Source: Aliiruegeria haliotis (GTDB lineage Bacteria > Pseudomonadota > Alphaproteobacteria > Rhodobacterales > Rhodobacteraceae). Taken from it: a DNA stretch of 64,000 nt. The position numbers and the translations under genes are program-made. The notes under the pieces are model-generated. The model was given only the letters and a program-made list of their open reading frames with translations, was not told the DNA's origin and ran no database searches. Positions 1 through 10,336 of this stretch are shown here, one piece after another. The stretch spans positions 62,001 through 126,000 of the forward strand of contig NZ_PVTD01000003.1 in the NCBI RefSeq assembly GCF_003003255.1. The letters are read 5' to 3'. Within the stretch, counting starts at the first letter, position 1, and the number at the start of each line of letters is the position of its first letter.

Positions 1-2
1 GT

Positions 3-623
3 GGCATTGGCCCGCACGAGGTGATCCGATTGCCGGACGGGATTTTCGCGATTGCGAACGGGGGCATACAGACGCATCCGGATTTCGCCCGCAAGAAGCT
101 GAACATCCCGGCGATGCAACCGAACCTGACCTATGTCGATGCCGAAGGGGCCATCTTGGAGCAGGTGACGCCGCCAGAGGATCTGCGCCGGAACTCCATC
201 CGGCACCTCGCGGCCGACCGCTCGGGGCAGGTGGCGATTGCCCTGCAATGGCAGGGCGCACCGTTTTCGCAGGTCCCGCTGATCGCCCGCCACCAGCGCG
301 GAGAACCGCTGCGGTTCGTCACCCACCCTCAGATGGCGGAGCTAAAACACTATGCGGGCTCGATCGCGGTGTCGTCTGACGGCTCCGAGATCGCCTTGAC
401 CGGCCCGAAGGGAAATCGGGTGCTGTTCTTCGACGCCACCACAGGAGCCCCCGGCCCCGTTCGGTCATGGGATGTCGCCAGCGGCGCCGCCACGACAGCG
501 GAAGGCGTGGCCATCACCGTCAAAGGCGGGGTGCGCATCGGCACCTCGGTGCAGAGCAGGTTCATCCCTGTGACCGGAGACTGGGCCTGGGACAATCACC
601 TCGTGGCCCTGCCCGCGACCTGA
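3..623 (+). CDS. DUF1513 domain protein, 3' part (5' end outside window)
   Basis: The reading frame is open to the left edge of the window. The residues before the first possible internal start (GIGPHE, then VIRLPDG) continue the DUF1513 family pattern, so this is the C-terminal part of a longer gene and not a 200-residue protein. DUF1513 proteins are periplasmic and predicted beta-propeller-like. In proteobacteria they usually sit at the end of an imelysin / di-haem oxidase / imelysin / DUF1513 iron-uptake operon. That operon would lie to the left and is not visible here. Convergent with the phosphomannomutase gene. Confidence 0.8.
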   Translation, partial: GIGPHEVIRLPDGIFAIANGGIQTHPDFARKKLNIPAMQPNLTYVDAEGAILEQVTPPEDLRRNSIRHLAADRSGQVAIALQWQGAPFSQVPLIARHQRGEPLRFVTHPQMAELKHYAGSIAVSSDGSEIALTGPKGNRVLFFDATTGAPGPVRSWDVASGAATTAEGVAITVKGGVRIGTSVQSRFIPVTGDWAWDNHLVALPAT

Positions 624-714
624 ATACGACCCTCGGCACCCTTCCGCGCCCGGCTCGCGAAGGGAACTGGCTCCGGTTCTGCCCTCAGGCCACATGGGCA
701 CCGTTCCGATGGCG

Positions 715-2085
715 TCAGGCTTCGAAAGGCTTGATCATCTCGACGACCTGCGCCGTCGTTTCGTTCAGCAGGGCGCGGTCGCCTCGTGTTTCCACGTTCA
801 ACCGCAATACCGGCTCGGTCGAGGATCGCCGCAGGTTCAGCCGCCTGTTCGCAAAGCTCAGGCTGACGCCGTCCATGCGGTCGATCTCGCAAGTGTCGTC
901 GACAAGCGCGGCCTCGATCGCCTCCATCGCCGCGGCGGCGTCGGAAACCTTGAAGTTGATCTCCCCGGAAGAGGGATAGGCGTCGCGCATGTCGCCGATC
1001 AGGGCAGAAAGCGGTTTCCCTGTCTTGGCCATGTGCTCCAGCACCAGCAACCAAGGGATCATCCCGCTGTCGCAATACATGAAATCCCGGAAATAGTGAT
1101 GCGCCGACATCTCGCCGCCGTAGACGGCATCCGCCTCTCGCATGGTTCCCTTCACGTGGGCATGGCCGGTCTTCGAAACGACGGCCTCGCCACCTGCCCG
1201 CGCCACCAGGTCCAGTGTGTTCCACTGGACACGCGGATCGTGCACGACCCTTGCGCCCGGCGTCCTGGCAAGAAAGGCTTCCGCCAGAAGCCCCACCAGG
1301 TATTCGCCGTCGATGAAGGCACCGCCCTCGTCAAAAAGGAAACACCGGTCGAAGTCACCGTCCCATGCGATGCCGATATCGGCACCCTCTGCAATCACCG
1401 CCTCTGCGGTCTGGGGGCGGTTCTCTGGCAGGAGCGGGTTGGGGATCCCGTTGGGAAAGGTGCCGTCAGGTGTATGGTGATGGGTCACGAAATCGAGCTG
1501 CGCCCCACGTCTGGCCAGCGCGTCGGCCAGCGCATCGAAGGTCGGCCCGGCCGAGCCGTTGCCGGCATTCACCAGGACCTTGAACGCCCCCAGCGCAGCG
1601 GGATCGACGAAGGACAGCACCTTGTCGACATAGGCCGCTCGATGGTCGACCCGCGTTCGCGTCCCCGGCGGGACATTGGCGGCCGCGATACCGTCCGCCA
1701 CGAGGTCGTGCATCTGTTGGAACCCGCCCTCGGGCGAGATCGGCCGCGACCCCGGCCCGACCAGCTTCATGCCATTGTAGTCGATCGGATTGTGGGAGGC
1801 GGTCACCATGATTCCGCCACCGGCACCGTAGTGATCGGTCGCGAAATAGACTTCCTCGGTGCCACACAGCCCGATGTCGAGCACATCGGCACCGCTCTCC
1901 AGCAGCCCTTCGATCACGGCGGTGTGGAACGCCTCGGAACTGGCGCGGCAATCGTGCCCCACGACGACCTTGCCCGGCGTCATGACCGCCACGAAGGCGC
2001 GCCCGATCCTGCGGCAGAGATCCTCGTCGAGATCCTCGCCAATCCGCCCCCGGACATCGTAGCTCTTGAAACAGCCCAGTCGCAA
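715..2085 (-). CDS. Phosphomannomutase/phosphoglucomutase (AlgC/ManB type)
   Basis: Alpha-D-phosphohexomutase of 456 residues, interconverting mannose-6-P and mannose-1-P and probably the glucose pair. It opens with CFKSYDVRGR, the usual N-terminus of this subgroup. The phosphoserine loop TASHNP has S97. The metal loop DGDFDRC, the sugar loop GGEMSAHHYF and the phosphate loop RRSSTEPVLRLN follow in order. I chose the TTG start at 2085 because it sits just before the conserved N-terminus and has AGGGGG six bases upstream. The longer open frame to 2169 adds non-homologous sequence. With the mannose-1-P guanylyltransferase at 30498-31919 it would make GDP-mannose for the exopolysaccharide locus. 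Confidence 0.93.
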   Translation of the reverse strand: MRLGCFKSYDVRGRIGEDLDEDLCRRIGRAFVAVMTPGKVVVGHDCRASSEAFHTAVIEGLLESGADVLDIGLCGTEEVYFATDHYGAGGGIMVTASHNPIDYNGMKLVGPGSRPISPEGGFQQMHDLVADGIAAANVPPGTRTRVDHRAAYVDKVLSFVDPAALGAFKVLVNAGNGSAGPTFDALADALARRGAQLDFVTHHHTPDGTFPNGIPNPLLPENRPQTAEAVIAEGADIGIAWDGDFDRCFLFDEGGAFIDGEYLVGLLAEAFLARTPGARVVHDPRVQWNTLDLVARAGGEAVVSKTGHAHVKGTMREADAVYGGEMSAHHYFRDFMYCDSGMIPWLLVLEHMAKTGKPLSALIGDMRDAYPSSGEINFKVSDAAAAMEAIEAALVDDTCEIDRMDGVSLSFANRRLNLRRSSTEPVLRLNVETRGDRALLNETTAQVVEMIKPFEA

Positions 2086-2254
2086 TGCGGACCCCCTGCA
2101 TGAAATGTGACTGGCGCGTTTATGCACGTCGGGCGGCGGATGGCCAAGCACCCCCGGGCCACACCGCACAGGGGGCGTTGCGTCGCGGGGGCGATCCCTT
2201 GTCCGGAGACATGGAATTCCCTAACCCGGGGACGGTCGCGAACGGGAGATTGAC

Positions 2255-2920
2255 ATGGTTGAGTCACAGGGTTGGGGAGAGTTCATCGCGGTTTTTGCGG
2301 CGTTCCTGCTGAGCCATTCGATCCCGACCCGCCCATCCGTCAAGAAACGCTTGCAGGGCTATTTGGGCCCGGCCGGTTTCACGATCGCATACTCGCTGCT
2401 CTCTCTCGGCATGCTCTACTGGCTCATCCGCGCCGCCGGTCGTGCGCCTTATGTCGAGCTTTGGTCACCGGCCCCCTGGCAGGCACATGTCGCCTTTACG
2501 CTGATGGCGCTAGCGATTGCCATCGCAGCCCTCGCCATCGGCCGGCCCAATCCACTTTCCTTAGGCGGCGCCCATGATGAGCGGTTCGATCCACGTCATC
2601 CCGGCATTGTCGGCTGGCATCGACACCCCTTGTTGCTGGCGCTACTGCTCTGGTCTCTTGCGCACCTGCCAGCCAATGGCGCGCTCGCACATGTGCTGCT
2701 CTTTGGCACGTTCGCCGGCTTCAGCCTTCTGGGGATGCGCCTTATCGACCGGCGAAAACGCCACGATCTCGGGGCGGTCAGGTGGCAGGAACTCTCCAGC
2801 ACGCGCCGCATGTTCCACCCGACCGGATCCGGCCTGCTGCGCCTTGGGATCGGCGCACTCGCCTATGCGGGTCTGCTGGCGCTTCACGGACCGGTCATCG
2901 GAATCCAGCCGGCATTCTGA
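2255..2920 (+). CDS. NnrU family membrane protein
   Basis: Integral membrane protein of 221 residues that fits the NnrU family. Members are found beside nitrite/nitric oxide reductase genes in alphaproteobacteria but also as single genes, as here. About five or six hydrophobic segments are visible, starting at residues 8-22 and 40-60. The family-typical features LSHSIPTRP, HPGIVGWHRHPLLLALLLW (about residues 113-131) and a C-terminal hydrophobic helix are present. No denitrification genes are nearby. Its biochemical role is not established; the haem-like histidine-rich segment is only suggestive. Confidence 0.85.
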   Translation: MVESQGWGEFIAVFAAFLLSHSIPTRPSVKKRLQGYLGPAGFTIAYSLLSLGMLYWLIRAAGRAPYVELWSPAPWQAHVAFTLMALAIAIAALAIGRPNPLSLGGAHDERFDPRHPGIVGWHRHPLLLALLLWSLAHLPANGALAHVLLFGTFAGFSLLGMRLIDRRKRHDLGAVRWQELSSTRRMFHPTGSGLLRLGIGALAYAGLLALHGPVIGIQPAF

Positions 2921-3013
2921 CGTGGCCGAAACCGCAGGAAACCGGAAGAGGTTCACGCCGGGAGCTTTCCGCTTTACGACATTCGGTAGCATTCCTTCAT
3001 TCCAGAGGCCCCA

Positions 3014-4471
3014 ATGACCGAACTCAAGGAAACCTGGCAGAACTACATCGACGGCGAATGGGTCGACGGCGGGGCCGGCTGGATCGACGTCACCGACCCG
3101 GCCAGCGGCAAGGTGCTGGCCCGCCAGGCACTGGCCGATGCCCGTGACGTGGACCATGCCGTGCAGGCGGCCCGGCAGGTGCACCTCGCTGGCGAGTTCT
3201 CCGGCCTGCGACCTGTCGACCGTGGCCGAATGGTGCAGGCAATGGGGCGATACCTGCTCGAACATGTCGACGAGATCTCCGAGTTGCTGACACTTGAACA
3301 GGGCAAGCCGCTCTGGGAAGCACGGGTCGAAGTGCACGGCGCCGCGCGCTACTTCGAGTACTACGGCAATCAGGCAGAGACCGTCGAAGGCCGCTCGATC
3401 CCGCTTGGGGCGGGTTATTTCGATTTCACCGTTCACGAACCATTTGGCGTCTCCGCCCAGATCATCCCGTGGAACTACCCCCTGGAAGTGACCGCCCGCT
3501 CGCTCTCCGCGGCGCTGGCCACCGGCAACGCCGTAGTGGTCAAGTCGCCGGAACTCGCCCCGCTTTCCACCGCGTGGTTCGCCCGAGCCGCGGAAGCCGC
3601 CGGTCTGCCCACGGGAGCGGTAAGCGTGATCTGCGGATACGGGCGCGAGGCAGGCGCGGCTCTGGCGGCCCATCCGGGTGTCAACCAGATCGTCTTTACC
3701 GGCTCGGTCGCCACCGGCACGTCCATCGCCAAGGCCGCCGCAAACACCGTGGTTCCGACCATCCTGGAACTCGGTGGAAAATCGGCGGCCATCGTGCATT
3801 CCGATGCCGACCTCGATGCCTTCGTGAACGATGTACGCTGGGGGATCTTCTACAATGCCGGGCAGGTCTGTTCGGCCATGAGCCGGGTAATCGTGCACGA
3901 GAGCCGGCATGACGAACTGGTGGAGCGCATCGCGGAGATGGCGGGCGCGCTTTCCGTCGGTCCCGGCATCGATCGACGCGACTACGGCCCGAACATGGGG
4001 GCGATGATCTCCCTTCAGCAGCGGGACCGGGCCGAGTCCATGGTCACGGAGGCCATCAGCGCCGGAGCCAACCTGGCCACCGGCGGGCAGCGCCCGAAGG
4101 ACCACTCCGGCGCTTTCCTGAGGCCAACCGTGCTCTTTGACGTCGCGCCGGACATGAAGATCGCACAGGAGGAAATCTTCGGACCCGTGCTGTCTGTCCT
4201 CCGGTTCAGCGACGATGACACCGCCATCGATATCGCGAACGGGACGCCCTACGGGCTCGTTGGCGGGGTCTACACGCGGGATCTCGATCGCGCGATGCGG
4301 GCAGCCGCGAAACTCCGGGCGGGGCAGGTTTTTGTCAACGAGTGGTACGCCGGTGGCGTGGAGACGCCTTTCGGGGGCTACGGCAAGTCGGGCTACGGGC
4401 GCGAGAAAGGGCGGGAGGCGCTCATGAACTACGTCCAGACCAAGAACATCGCCGTGCGACTTCGTTCGTGA
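3014..4471 (+). CDS. NAD(P)-dependent aldehyde dehydrogenase
   Basis: Full-length ALDH superfamily protein of 485 residues that would oxidise an aldehyde to the carboxylate. The fold landmarks are in order: the cofactor-binding IIPWNYPL around residue 150, the Rossmann FTGSVATG around 228-235, the general base E252 in LELGGK, the nucleophile C286 in NAGQVCSAMSR, and EEIFGPVL in the C-terminal half. Substrate specificity cannot be read from the sequence. Its TGA overlaps the GTG start of the next gene by four bases (GTGA), so the two are translationally coupled. This suggests an aldehyde/glutathione-linked detoxification pair. Confidence 0.92.
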   Translation: MTELKETWQNYIDGEWVDGGAGWIDVTDPASGKVLARQALADARDVDHAVQAARQVHLAGEFSGLRPVDRGRMVQAMGRYLLEHVDEISELLTLEQGKPLWEARVEVHGAARYFEYYGNQAETVEGRSIPLGAGYFDFTVHEPFGVSAQIIPWNYPLEVTARSLSAALATGNAVVVKSPELAPLSTAWFARAAEAAGLPTGAVSVICGYGREAGAALAAHPGVNQIVFTGSVATGTSIAKAAANTVVPTILELGGKSAAIVHSDADLDAFVNDVRWGIFYNAGQVCSAMSRVIVHESRHDELVERIAEMAGALSVGPGIDRRDYGPNMGAMISLQQRDRAESMVTEAISAGANLATGGQRPKDHSGAFLRPTVLFDVAPDMKIAQEEIFGPVLSVLRFSDDDTAIDIANGTPYGLVGGVYTRDLDRAMRAAAKLRAGQVFVNEWYAGGVETPFGGYGKSGYGREKGREALMNYVQTKNIAVRLRS

Positions 4472-5172
4472 CCTACACTCTCTACTACTGGAACATTCCC
4501 TTCCGAGGGCATTTTCCACGGTTCGTTCTGGCGCATGTCGGGGCGCAATGGGAGGAGCCCGGCATGGACGCGCTGGTGCGCCTGAAAGACCTTCCGCCCG
4601 CCGAACAGCCACTGCCCTTTGTCGGACCACCGCTCCTGCACGATCGGAGCGCCGATCTCTGGCTCAGCCAGATGGCGGCGATACTGCTCTATCTCGGGGA
4701 GAAACACGGGCTTGTACCCGAGAGTTCGGCAGGCCGGGCAATGACCGTGAAGGTCCTGGGCGACTGCACCGATGTGCTGCAGGAGCTTACCTGCTCCTGT
4801 GGCGCCATGATGTGGACGCGGCCGGCGTGGGACACCTTCGTTTCGGCCCGCCTCCCCCGCTGGATGCAGATGTTCGAGGCGTTGGGCCGCGCCAACGGGC
4901 TCACCGATCGCGCCGGCCATATGCTCGGCACCGAGGTACCGGGGATCGCCGATCTTGCCACGTCCGCGCTCTGGCACACGATGACGGACAAGCTCCCGCC
5001 GCTTGCGCCGCTGCTCCGGGAACATGCCCCCGCAGTCGCCGCGCTATCGCACCGGATCGCCGAAACGCCCGCAATCTCTGCAATGCGGGCCGAACATGAT
5101 GCCAACGCGATGGCGCTCTATTGCGCGGGACAGATCGAGGAATCGCTTCTGGGCATGCTTGGCACCGGCTGA
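4468..5172 (+). CDS. Glutathione S-transferase family protein
   Basis: 234-residue thioredoxin-fold GST-like protein. The N-terminal domain (about 1-80) begins [14 protein letters not shown] and includes the stretch FVGPPLLHD followed by [15 protein letters not shown], matching the beta3-beta4-alpha3 portion of GSTs. An all-helical C-terminal domain follows. The GTG start at 4468 is chosen because it overlaps the aldehyde dehydrogenase stop and gives the correct GST N-terminus. An open frame continuing upstream to 4342 is only read-through of the neighbour. The substrate is unknown. Confidence 0.85.
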   Translation: MTYTLYYWNIPFRGHFPRFVLAHVGAQWEEPGMDALVRLKDLPPAEQPLPFVGPPLLHDRSADLWLSQMAAILLYLGEKHGLVPESSAGRAMTVKVLGDCTDVLQELTCSCGAMMWTRPAWDTFVSARLPRWMQMFEALGRANGLTDRAGHMLGTEVPGIADLATSALWHTMTDKLPPLAPLLREHAPAVAALSHRIAETPAISAMRAEHDANAMALYCAGQIEESLLGMLGTG

Positions 5173-5186
5173 GGCCTGACAGCCGC

Positions 5187-6797
5187 TCAGTTGCCACTGG
5201 CCCCTTCGAGCGCCGCTTCCTCCAGATCCGCGTCATCCCAGAACCCGATGTAGATTTTCTGCGCCCACTCGTTGCCGGTGGTCTCCGCGATCCGGCTGTC
5301 GGACATGGTTGTGCGGTTGTGGTGTTCCAGCGCCCATTCGACCAAGGCCGCGTGCAGGCGGTCGCGCTCCGCCTGAAAAGCGGGATCCGCGCCGAGGTCG
5401 TGCAGTTCCTCCGGGTCCGTCTCTTGGTCGAAGAGCATCGGGCGGAAGCCCTGCGCGTGGACATATTTCCAACGCCCGTCATGCACCATGACCATGCGGC
5501 AATCCGGGATCGGCTGGCCAAGCTCCCGCCGGGCCCTGCGGGAAGAATAATCGTATTCGCTGATCACCACCTCTCGCAGGCGTTCGACCTCCCCCCGGAT
5601 CAGCGGCAGCAACGAATGGCCTTCAAGGATGTGCGGCCGCGCGTCGCCGCCCGCAGCCTCGACAAAGGTCGGGGCAAGATCGATCGCCTCCACCAGCGCC
5701 GGACTGACGGTGCCACGGGTGGCCTCAGCCTCGGGCGAGGGGTCCACCACGATCAACGGCACCCGGACCGAGGCGTCGTGGAACAGCTCCTTCTCGCCCA
5801 GCCAGTGATCCCCCAGGTAGTCGCCATGATCCGAGGTGAAGACAATGAGCGTGTCCTCCGTCAGTCCACGCTCATCGAGAAAGCGCATCAGCCGGCCGAT
5901 CTGGTCATCGATCTGGGTGATCAGGCCCACGTAGGCCGGGATCACTCGTTCCCGCACGCCATCGCGCGCGAAAACCCGGCTGAACCGGTTTGCCATGTAG
6001 GCACCATGGATCGGGTGCGGATCCCGCCGTTCCAAGTCGCTGCGCACAACCGGCTGCACGTCCTGCGGCCCGTACATGTCGTGGTAGGGCGGCGGCACGA
6101 TATAGGGCCAGTGCGGTTTGATATAGCTCAGGTGCAGGCACCAGGGCTCGGCGCCCGCCTCCGCGATGAACTCCATCGCCCGCGTGGTGGAATAGGGCGT
6201 CTCGCTGTCCGGTTCGGCGACGCGCGCCGGCTTGTCCGCATTCTCCATCAACCAGCCGGAAAGGACTTCTCCCCCCGCGCCTTCCGCCGAATTGGCCCAA
6301 TCATGCCAGGGGTTCGGCCCATCGTAGCCGCGCGCCCGCAAGTAGTCCTGATAGTGCGACGGTTGCTTGCCACCGGTCGGGTGCAACCCGTCGAGCCGGT
6401 CCCAGACCTCGAACCCGCCCTCGGCGATCCACCGCCCACGCTCGGAATCCGGATCGATGCCGAGCCGTTTCATTCCGTCGACGTCGGCGGCCATGTGGGT
6501 CTTGCCACACAGAACGTTTCGCATCCCGCATTCGGCCAGGTGATCGCCCAGCGTCCACTCGCCAACCCGCAATGGAAAGCCATTCCACGCCGCACCATGA
6601 GAGCGCACATAGCGACCGGTGTAGAAGCTCATCCGGCTCGGCCCGCAGACCGGCGATTGCACATAGGCGCGGTCGAACCGCACCCCGCGCGCCGCAAGCG
6701 CATCGATGTTCGGTGTTCGGATATGCGGGTGACCCGTGCAGCCCAGGTAGTCGTACCGAAGCTGGTCACACATGATGAAGAGAATGTTCCTGGGCAT
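5187..6797 (-). CDS. Sulfatase family hydrolase (type I, formylglycine-dependent)
   Basis: 536-residue alkaline phosphatase-superfamily sulfatase. The N-terminus [14 protein letters not shown] provides a metal-binding aspartate (D11). The signature [13 protein letters not shown] carries C51 in the C-x-P-S-R context that is converted to formylglycine by a maturase encoded elsewhere. [12 protein letters not shown] supplies further metal ligands. There is no signal peptide, so the enzyme looks cytoplasmic. The start at 6797 has GGAGG five bases upstream; the open frame beyond it runs antisense through rpsO and is discounted. The gene stands alone with no sulfatase maturase or sulfated-glycan gene nearby. 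Substrate unknown; a phosphodiester-cleaving relative cannot be excluded. Confidence 0.88.
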   Translation of the reverse strand: MPRNILFIMCDQLRYDYLGCTGHPHIRTPNIDALAARGVRFDRAYVQSPVCGPSRMSFYTGRYVRSHGAAWNGFPLRVGEWTLGDHLAECGMRNVLCGKTHMAADVDGMKRLGIDPDSERGRWIAEGGFEVWDRLDGLHPTGGKQPSHYQDYLRARGYDGPNPWHDWANSAEGAGGEVLSGWLMENADKPARVAEPDSETPYSTTRAMEFIAEAGAEPWCLHLSYIKPHWPYIVPPPYHDMYGPQDVQPVVRSDLERRDPHPIHGAYMANRFSRVFARDGVRERVIPAYVGLITQIDDQIGRLMRFLDERGLTEDTLIVFTSDHGDYLGDHWLGEKELFHDASVRVPLIVVDPSPEAEATRGTVSPALVEAIDLAPTFVEAAGGDARPHILEGHSLLPLIRGEVERLREVVISEYDYSSRRARRELGQPIPDCRMVMVHDGRWKYVHAQGFRPMLFDQETDPEELHDLGADPAFQAERDRLHAALVEWALEHHNRTTMSDSRIAETTGNEWAQKIYIGFWDDADLEEAALEGASGN

Positions 6798-7001
6798 GCT
6801 GACCTCCGCCCCTTCGTGTTCATGGCATGCCGCCACACGGGCCGGGGGTGGTTGGGGCGGCCGAGAAACCCCCTTCCCATCGGGAGGGTTTTCCCCTACA
6901 TGCACCCATCTGCCGCCGACTCGCGCGGTGGAGCTTCTCCAAGGGCCCTGCTGGACGACATCCCGGCTTGCGCCATGAACCTCAAACCGAAGGAGACCCC
7001 G

Positions 7002-7271
7002 ATGTCGATCACCGTTGAAGAAAAAGACCGCGTCATCAAGGAATATGCGACCAAGGACGGCGACACCGGTTCGCCCGAAGTCCAGGTTGCCATCCTGACC
7101 TCGCGGATCAACACCCTGACCGAGCACTTCAAGACCCACAAGAAGGACAACCACTCCCGTCGTGGTCTTCTGAAGCTCGTCGCTCAGCGTCGTAAACTGC
7201 TTGACTACCTCAAGCGCAAGGAAGAGGCCCGCTACCAGGACCTCATCAAGCGCCTCGGCATCCGCCGCTAA
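7002..7271 (+). CDS. rpsO: 30S ribosomal protein S15
   Basis: 89-residue uS15, full length. It has the family pattern [35 protein letters not shown] and the basic C-terminus LIKRLGIRR. It binds the central domain of 16S rRNA early in 30S assembly. The start at 7002 has AGGAGA at 6991-6996. An open frame extends far upstream in the same phase, but that part is antisense to the sulfatase gene. A strong terminator follows, and pnp lies downstream as in many proteobacteria, here with one small gene between them. Confidence 0.98.
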   Translation: MSITVEEKDRVIKEYATKDGDTGSPEVQVAILTSRINTLTEHFKTHKKDNHSRRGLLKLVAQRRKLLDYLKRKEEARYQDLIKRLGIRR

Positions 7272-7299
7272 GATTTCGGGTCCGTTCAGGACTTAAAAA

Positions 7300-7330
7300 G
7301 CGCCCGTTCCGAAAAGGAGCGGGCGTTTTT
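7300..7330 (+). terminator. Rho-independent terminator of rpsO
   Basis: GCGCCCGTTCC, a short GAAAA-type loop and GGAGCGGGCG form a GC-rich stem with one G-T wobble. Five T residues follow, and A residues precede it. It lies 28 bases after the rpsO stop. Confidence 0.9.
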
Positions 7331-7448
7331 CGTTTCGGAGCCGGGCGTCAATCGGGTGCAGGGACTGGCACCTCGCGGCTATCGCAGTGCCATTCTCCAA
7401 CTTGATGTGCCGTGATAGTATGGTGCCACCTTGATGTGGAGGCATTCC

Positions 7449-7796
7449 ATGCAACGTTTTTTCTGTATTCTTGCTGTCACCCTGTGTCCGGCGATGGGCA
7501 TGGCGCAGTCGCATTGCAAAGGGCAGACCCAGATCGATGCCAATTTCTGCGCAAAGGAAAAATGGGAGATTGCAGACAAGGAACTCAACCGGATCTGGAA
7601 ACAGGTAAAACCCCGGGCGGACGCGCGCGGCACCGGCAAGGCTCTCCTGGACAAGCAGCGCGCGTGGTTGAAGAAGCGCGATGCCACATGTGAACCGGAA
7701 CGGAACTCGGACGGGAGCGCGGCGGCCATGTTCTACTGGGACTGTATGGAACGCCTGACCTTGCAGCGGAATCAGGAGCTACGCGCATATCGCTAG
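7449..7796 (+). CDS. Secreted LprI/DUF1311 family protein
   Basis: 115-residue exported protein with a signal peptide (MQRFFCILAVTLCPAMGMAQ, cleaved near residue 20). The cysteine-rich mature part is typical of the PF07007 (LprI-like, formerly DUF1311) family: ANFCAKEKWEIADKELNRIW, LLDKQRAWLKKRDATC and YWDCMERLTLQRNQEL. Some members are lysozyme inhibitors, but no activity can be assigned from sequence. I chose the ATG at 7449 because GGAGG lies about eight bases upstream and the signal peptide starts there. A possible start at 7431 adds only six residues. Confidence 0.82.
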   Translation: MQRFFCILAVTLCPAMGMAQSHCKGQTQIDANFCAKEKWEIADKELNRIWKQVKPRADARGTGKALLDKQRAWLKKRDATCEPERNSDGSAAAMFYWDCMERLTLQRNQELRAYR

Positions 7797-8148
7797 GATG
7801 CGAGACCGCCGACCGGGCGGCCCTTCCGGAAGGCTCAGCGTAGGAAGTTGTCCATGGCAGGCGGCGCTTCCGCGTCCTGTTGCAGTGCGGTGCGAAACGA
7901 TATTGCCGAACGTCGGTTCGGAGATCGCAACGCCAGATGGGCTCGGCTGGTACATCAATGCCTCCAGCGGATTCCGCTGCACACCCTTCCCTTCGTGGCC
8001 CAAGTCCTGTATGCGCCCCGCATCTGAGACGTGACGCCTATGGCCCTGGGCGCGTGCAAGAGGATGAAAGGGTCGGCGGCAATGGGGCCGCCATTCAAAC
8101 GGGAGACCCGGGATACGCCCGGGAGGGCTCCCTAACAGGATACGCTAG
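7797..8148 (+). other. Intergenic region before pnp
   Basis: 352 bases without a convincing gene. It contains a 12-base palindrome CCTTCCGGAAGG near 7822-7833 without a T-run, so it is not a clear terminator. Its right end is the pnp leader with a two-tier hairpin described separately. Short open frames here lack ribosome binding sites and family features. Confidence 0.5.
8101..8132 (+). promoter_or_regulatory. Hairpin in the pnp leader
   Basis: GGGAG at 8101-8105 can pair with CTCCC at 8128-8132. Inside it CCCGGG (8107-8112) pairs with CCCGGG (8118-8123) around a five-base loop. The structure ends 16 bases before the pnp ATG, and the likely ribosome binding site (AGGA, 8137-8140) lies just 3' of it. 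In E. coli, pnp is autoregulated through RNase III cleavage of a leader stem. Whether this hairpin plays that role is inference. Confidence 0.5.
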
Positions 8149-10281
8149 ATGTTCAATGAAGTGAAAAAGTCGATGCAGTGGGGCGAAGAAACCCTCACGC
8201 TCGAAACCGGCAAGGTTGCCCGCCAGGCAGACGGTTCCGTGATCGCCACACTGGGCGAGACCTCCGTCATGGCCAACGTGACCTTTGCCAAGCAACCGAA
8301 GCCGGGTCAGGATTTCTTCCCGCTGACGGTGCACTACCAGGAAAAATACTACGCTGCCGGCAAGGTGCCGGGTGGTTTCTTCAAACGTGAGGCCCGGCCC
8401 ACCGAGAAGGAAACGCTCACCGCGCGCCTGATCGACCGCCCGATCCGCCCGCTCTTCGTCCCCGGCTTCAAGCATGAAGTGCTCGTCATGTGCACCGTGC
8501 TCAGCCACGACCTCGTCAATGACCCCGATATGGTCGCCATGATCGCCGCCTCGGCTGCGCTGACCATCTCCGGCGTGCCGTTCCGTGGCCCGATCGGTGC
8601 CTGCCGCGTCGGCTTCGTCGATGGCGAGTACGTGCTGAATCCAGAAGTTCAGGACATGGATCAGCTCCGCCTGAACCCCGAGCAGCGTCTCGACCTTGTC
8701 GTCGCCGGCACCAAGGACGCCGTGATGATGGTCGAATCCGAAGCCTACGAGCTTTCGGAAGAAGAGATGCTCGGTGCCGTGACCTTCGCGCATGAGCAGA
8801 TCCAGCCGGTGATCGACCTGATCATCGACCTGGCCGAAGATACCGCGAAAGAGCCGTTCGATTTCCAGCCCCCGGATTATTCGGAGCTCTACGAAGCGGT
8901 GAAAGCTGCCGGCGAAACCGACATGCGCGCCGCATTCGCGATCACCGACAAGCAGGAGCGCACCTCGGCCATCGCCGCTGCGCGCACCAAGATCACCGAG
9001 GCGCTGACCGAGGAACAGCTTGAGGACGCCAACCTCGGCTCCGCCCTGAAGAAGCTGGAAAGCTCGATCCTGCGCGGCGACGTGGTCAAGACCGGCAAGC
9101 GGATCGATGGCCGTGACACCACGACCGTCCGTCCGATCAACGTTCAGGCCGGTCTTCTGCCCCGGACCCATGGCTCCGCGCTCTTCACCCGTGGCGAGAC
9201 CCAGGGCCTCGTGGTCACCACGTTGGGCACCGGCGAAGACGAGCAGATCATCGACGCCCTTCACGGCAACTTCCGCAGCAACTTCCTGCTGCATTACAAC
9301 TTCCCGCCGTACTCGGTCGGTGAAGTTGGCCGCGTGATGGGCCCGGGCCGTCGTGAGATCGGTCACGGCAAGCTCGCATGGCGCGCGCTTCAGGCCGTTC
9401 TGCCGGCACCGACGGACTTCCCCTACACGATCCGGGTCGTGTCGGAGATCACGGAGTCCAACGGCTCCTCCTCCATGGCGTCCGTCTGCGGCGGCTCGCT
9501 GTCGATGATGGATGCAGGCGTGCCGCTCAAGGCTGCCGTGGCGGGTGTGGCCATGGGCCTGATCCTCGAAGAGGACGGCTCCTACGCCGTGCTGACCGAC
9601 ATCCTCGGCGACGAGGATCACCTCGGCGACATGGACTTCAAGGTTGCGGGTACCGAGAACGGCATCACCTCGCTGCAAATGGACATCAAGGTCGCGGGTA
9701 TCACGCCCGAGATCATGAAGCAGGCGCTTGCGCAGGCGAAAGATGGCCGGATGCACATCCTCGGCGAGATGGGCAAAGCCCTGTCCGCTGGCCGTCAGGA
9801 GTTCTCCGCCCACGCACCGCGGATCGAGACCATGCAGGTCCCGACCGACAAGATCCGCGAAGTGATCGGTTCGGGCGGCAAGGTCATCCGCGAAATCGTG
9901 GAAGTGTCCGGCGCCAAGGTCGACATCAACGACGACGGTGTGATCAAGATCGCCTCGCCGAACAACGAGTCGATCCAGAAGGCCTATGACATGATCCATT
10001 CGATCGTGGCCGAGCCGGAAGAGGGCAAGGTCTACAAGGGCAAGGTCGTGAAGATCGTCGATTTCGGCGCCTTCGTGAACTTCTTCGGCAAGCGTGACGG
10101 CCTCGTGCACGTCTCCCAGATCGAGAACCGCCGTCTGAACCACCCCTCCGACGTTCTCAAGGAAGGTCAGGAAGTCTGGGTCAAGCTGCTGGGCTTCGAC
10201 GATCGCGGCAAGGTCCGCCTCTCCATGAAGGTCGTGGATCAGGAGACCGGCGAGGAAGCCAAGAAGGAAGAGGGCGCGTAA
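8149..10281 (+). CDS. pnp: Polyribonucleotide nucleotidyltransferase (PNPase)
   Basis: 710-residue PNPase, the phosphorolytic 3'-5' exoribonuclease of the degradosome. Two RNase PH domains are evident: the first contains [12 protein letters not shown], the second has the catalytic region [18 protein letters not shown] and [17 protein letters not shown] domain ([15 protein letters not shown], near residue 565) and an S1 domain ([20 protein letters not shown], near residue 625) follow. The acidic tail is usual. Its own terminator follows immediately, so it is probably monocistronic or co-transcribed only with upstream read-through. Confidence 0.98.
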   Translation: MFNEVKKSMQWGEETLTLETGKVARQADGSVIATLGETSVMANVTFAKQPKPGQDFFPLTVHYQEKYYAAGKVPGGFFKREARPTEKETLTARLIDRPIRPLFVPGFKHEVLVMCTVLSHDLVNDPDMVAMIAASAALTISGVPFRGPIGACRVGFVDGEYVLNPEVQDMDQLRLNPEQRLDLVVAGTKDAVMMVESEAYELSEEEMLGAVTFAHEQIQPVIDLIIDLAEDTAKEPFDFQPPDYSELYEAVKAAGETDMRAAFAITDKQERTSAIAAARTKITEALTEEQLEDANLGSALKKLESSILRGDVVKTGKRIDGRDTTTVRPINVQAGLLPRTHGSALFTRGETQGLVVTTLGTGEDEQIIDALHGNFRSNFLLHYNFPPYSVGEVGRVMGPGRREIGHGKLAWRALQAVLPAPTDFPYTIRVVSEITESNGSSSMASVCGGSLSMMDAGVPLKAAVAGVAMGLILEEDGSYAVLTDILGDEDHLGDMDFKVAGTENGITSLQMDIKVAGITPEIMKQALAQAKDGRMHILGEMGKALSAGRQEFSAHAPRIETMQVPTDKIREVIGSGGKVIREIVEVSGAKVDINDDGVIKIASPNNESIQKAYDMIHSIVAEPEEGKVYKGKVVKIVDFGAFVNFFGKRDGLVHVSQIENRRLNHPSDVLKEGQEVWVKLLGFDDRGKVRLSMKVVDQETGEEAKKEEGA

Positions 10282-10308
10282 GCCGCCTCTCCGGATCGAG
10301 ACATCAAA

Positions 10309-10336
10309 GGCGGCAGGCTCTCCTGCCGCCTTTTTT
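10309..10336 (+). terminator. Rho-independent terminator of pnp
   Basis: A perfect nine-base stem GGCGGCAGG / CCTGCCGCC with a CTCT loop is followed by six T residues. It begins 28 bases after the pnp stop. Confidence 0.95.

Noticed and set aside
2642-4630. 662-residue minus-strand open frame
   Set aside because: Antisense to NnrU and aldehyde dehydrogenase. The low-complexity arginine/glycine-rich translation has no family pattern; it is a high-GC shadow.
5121-7001. Long in-frame extension upstream of rpsO
   Set aside because: It runs antisense through the sulfatase gene, and S15 has a good ribosome binding site at its normal start.
8095-10143. 682-residue minus-strand open frame
   Set aside because: Exact antisense of pnp, with histidine/aspartate-rich shadow composition.
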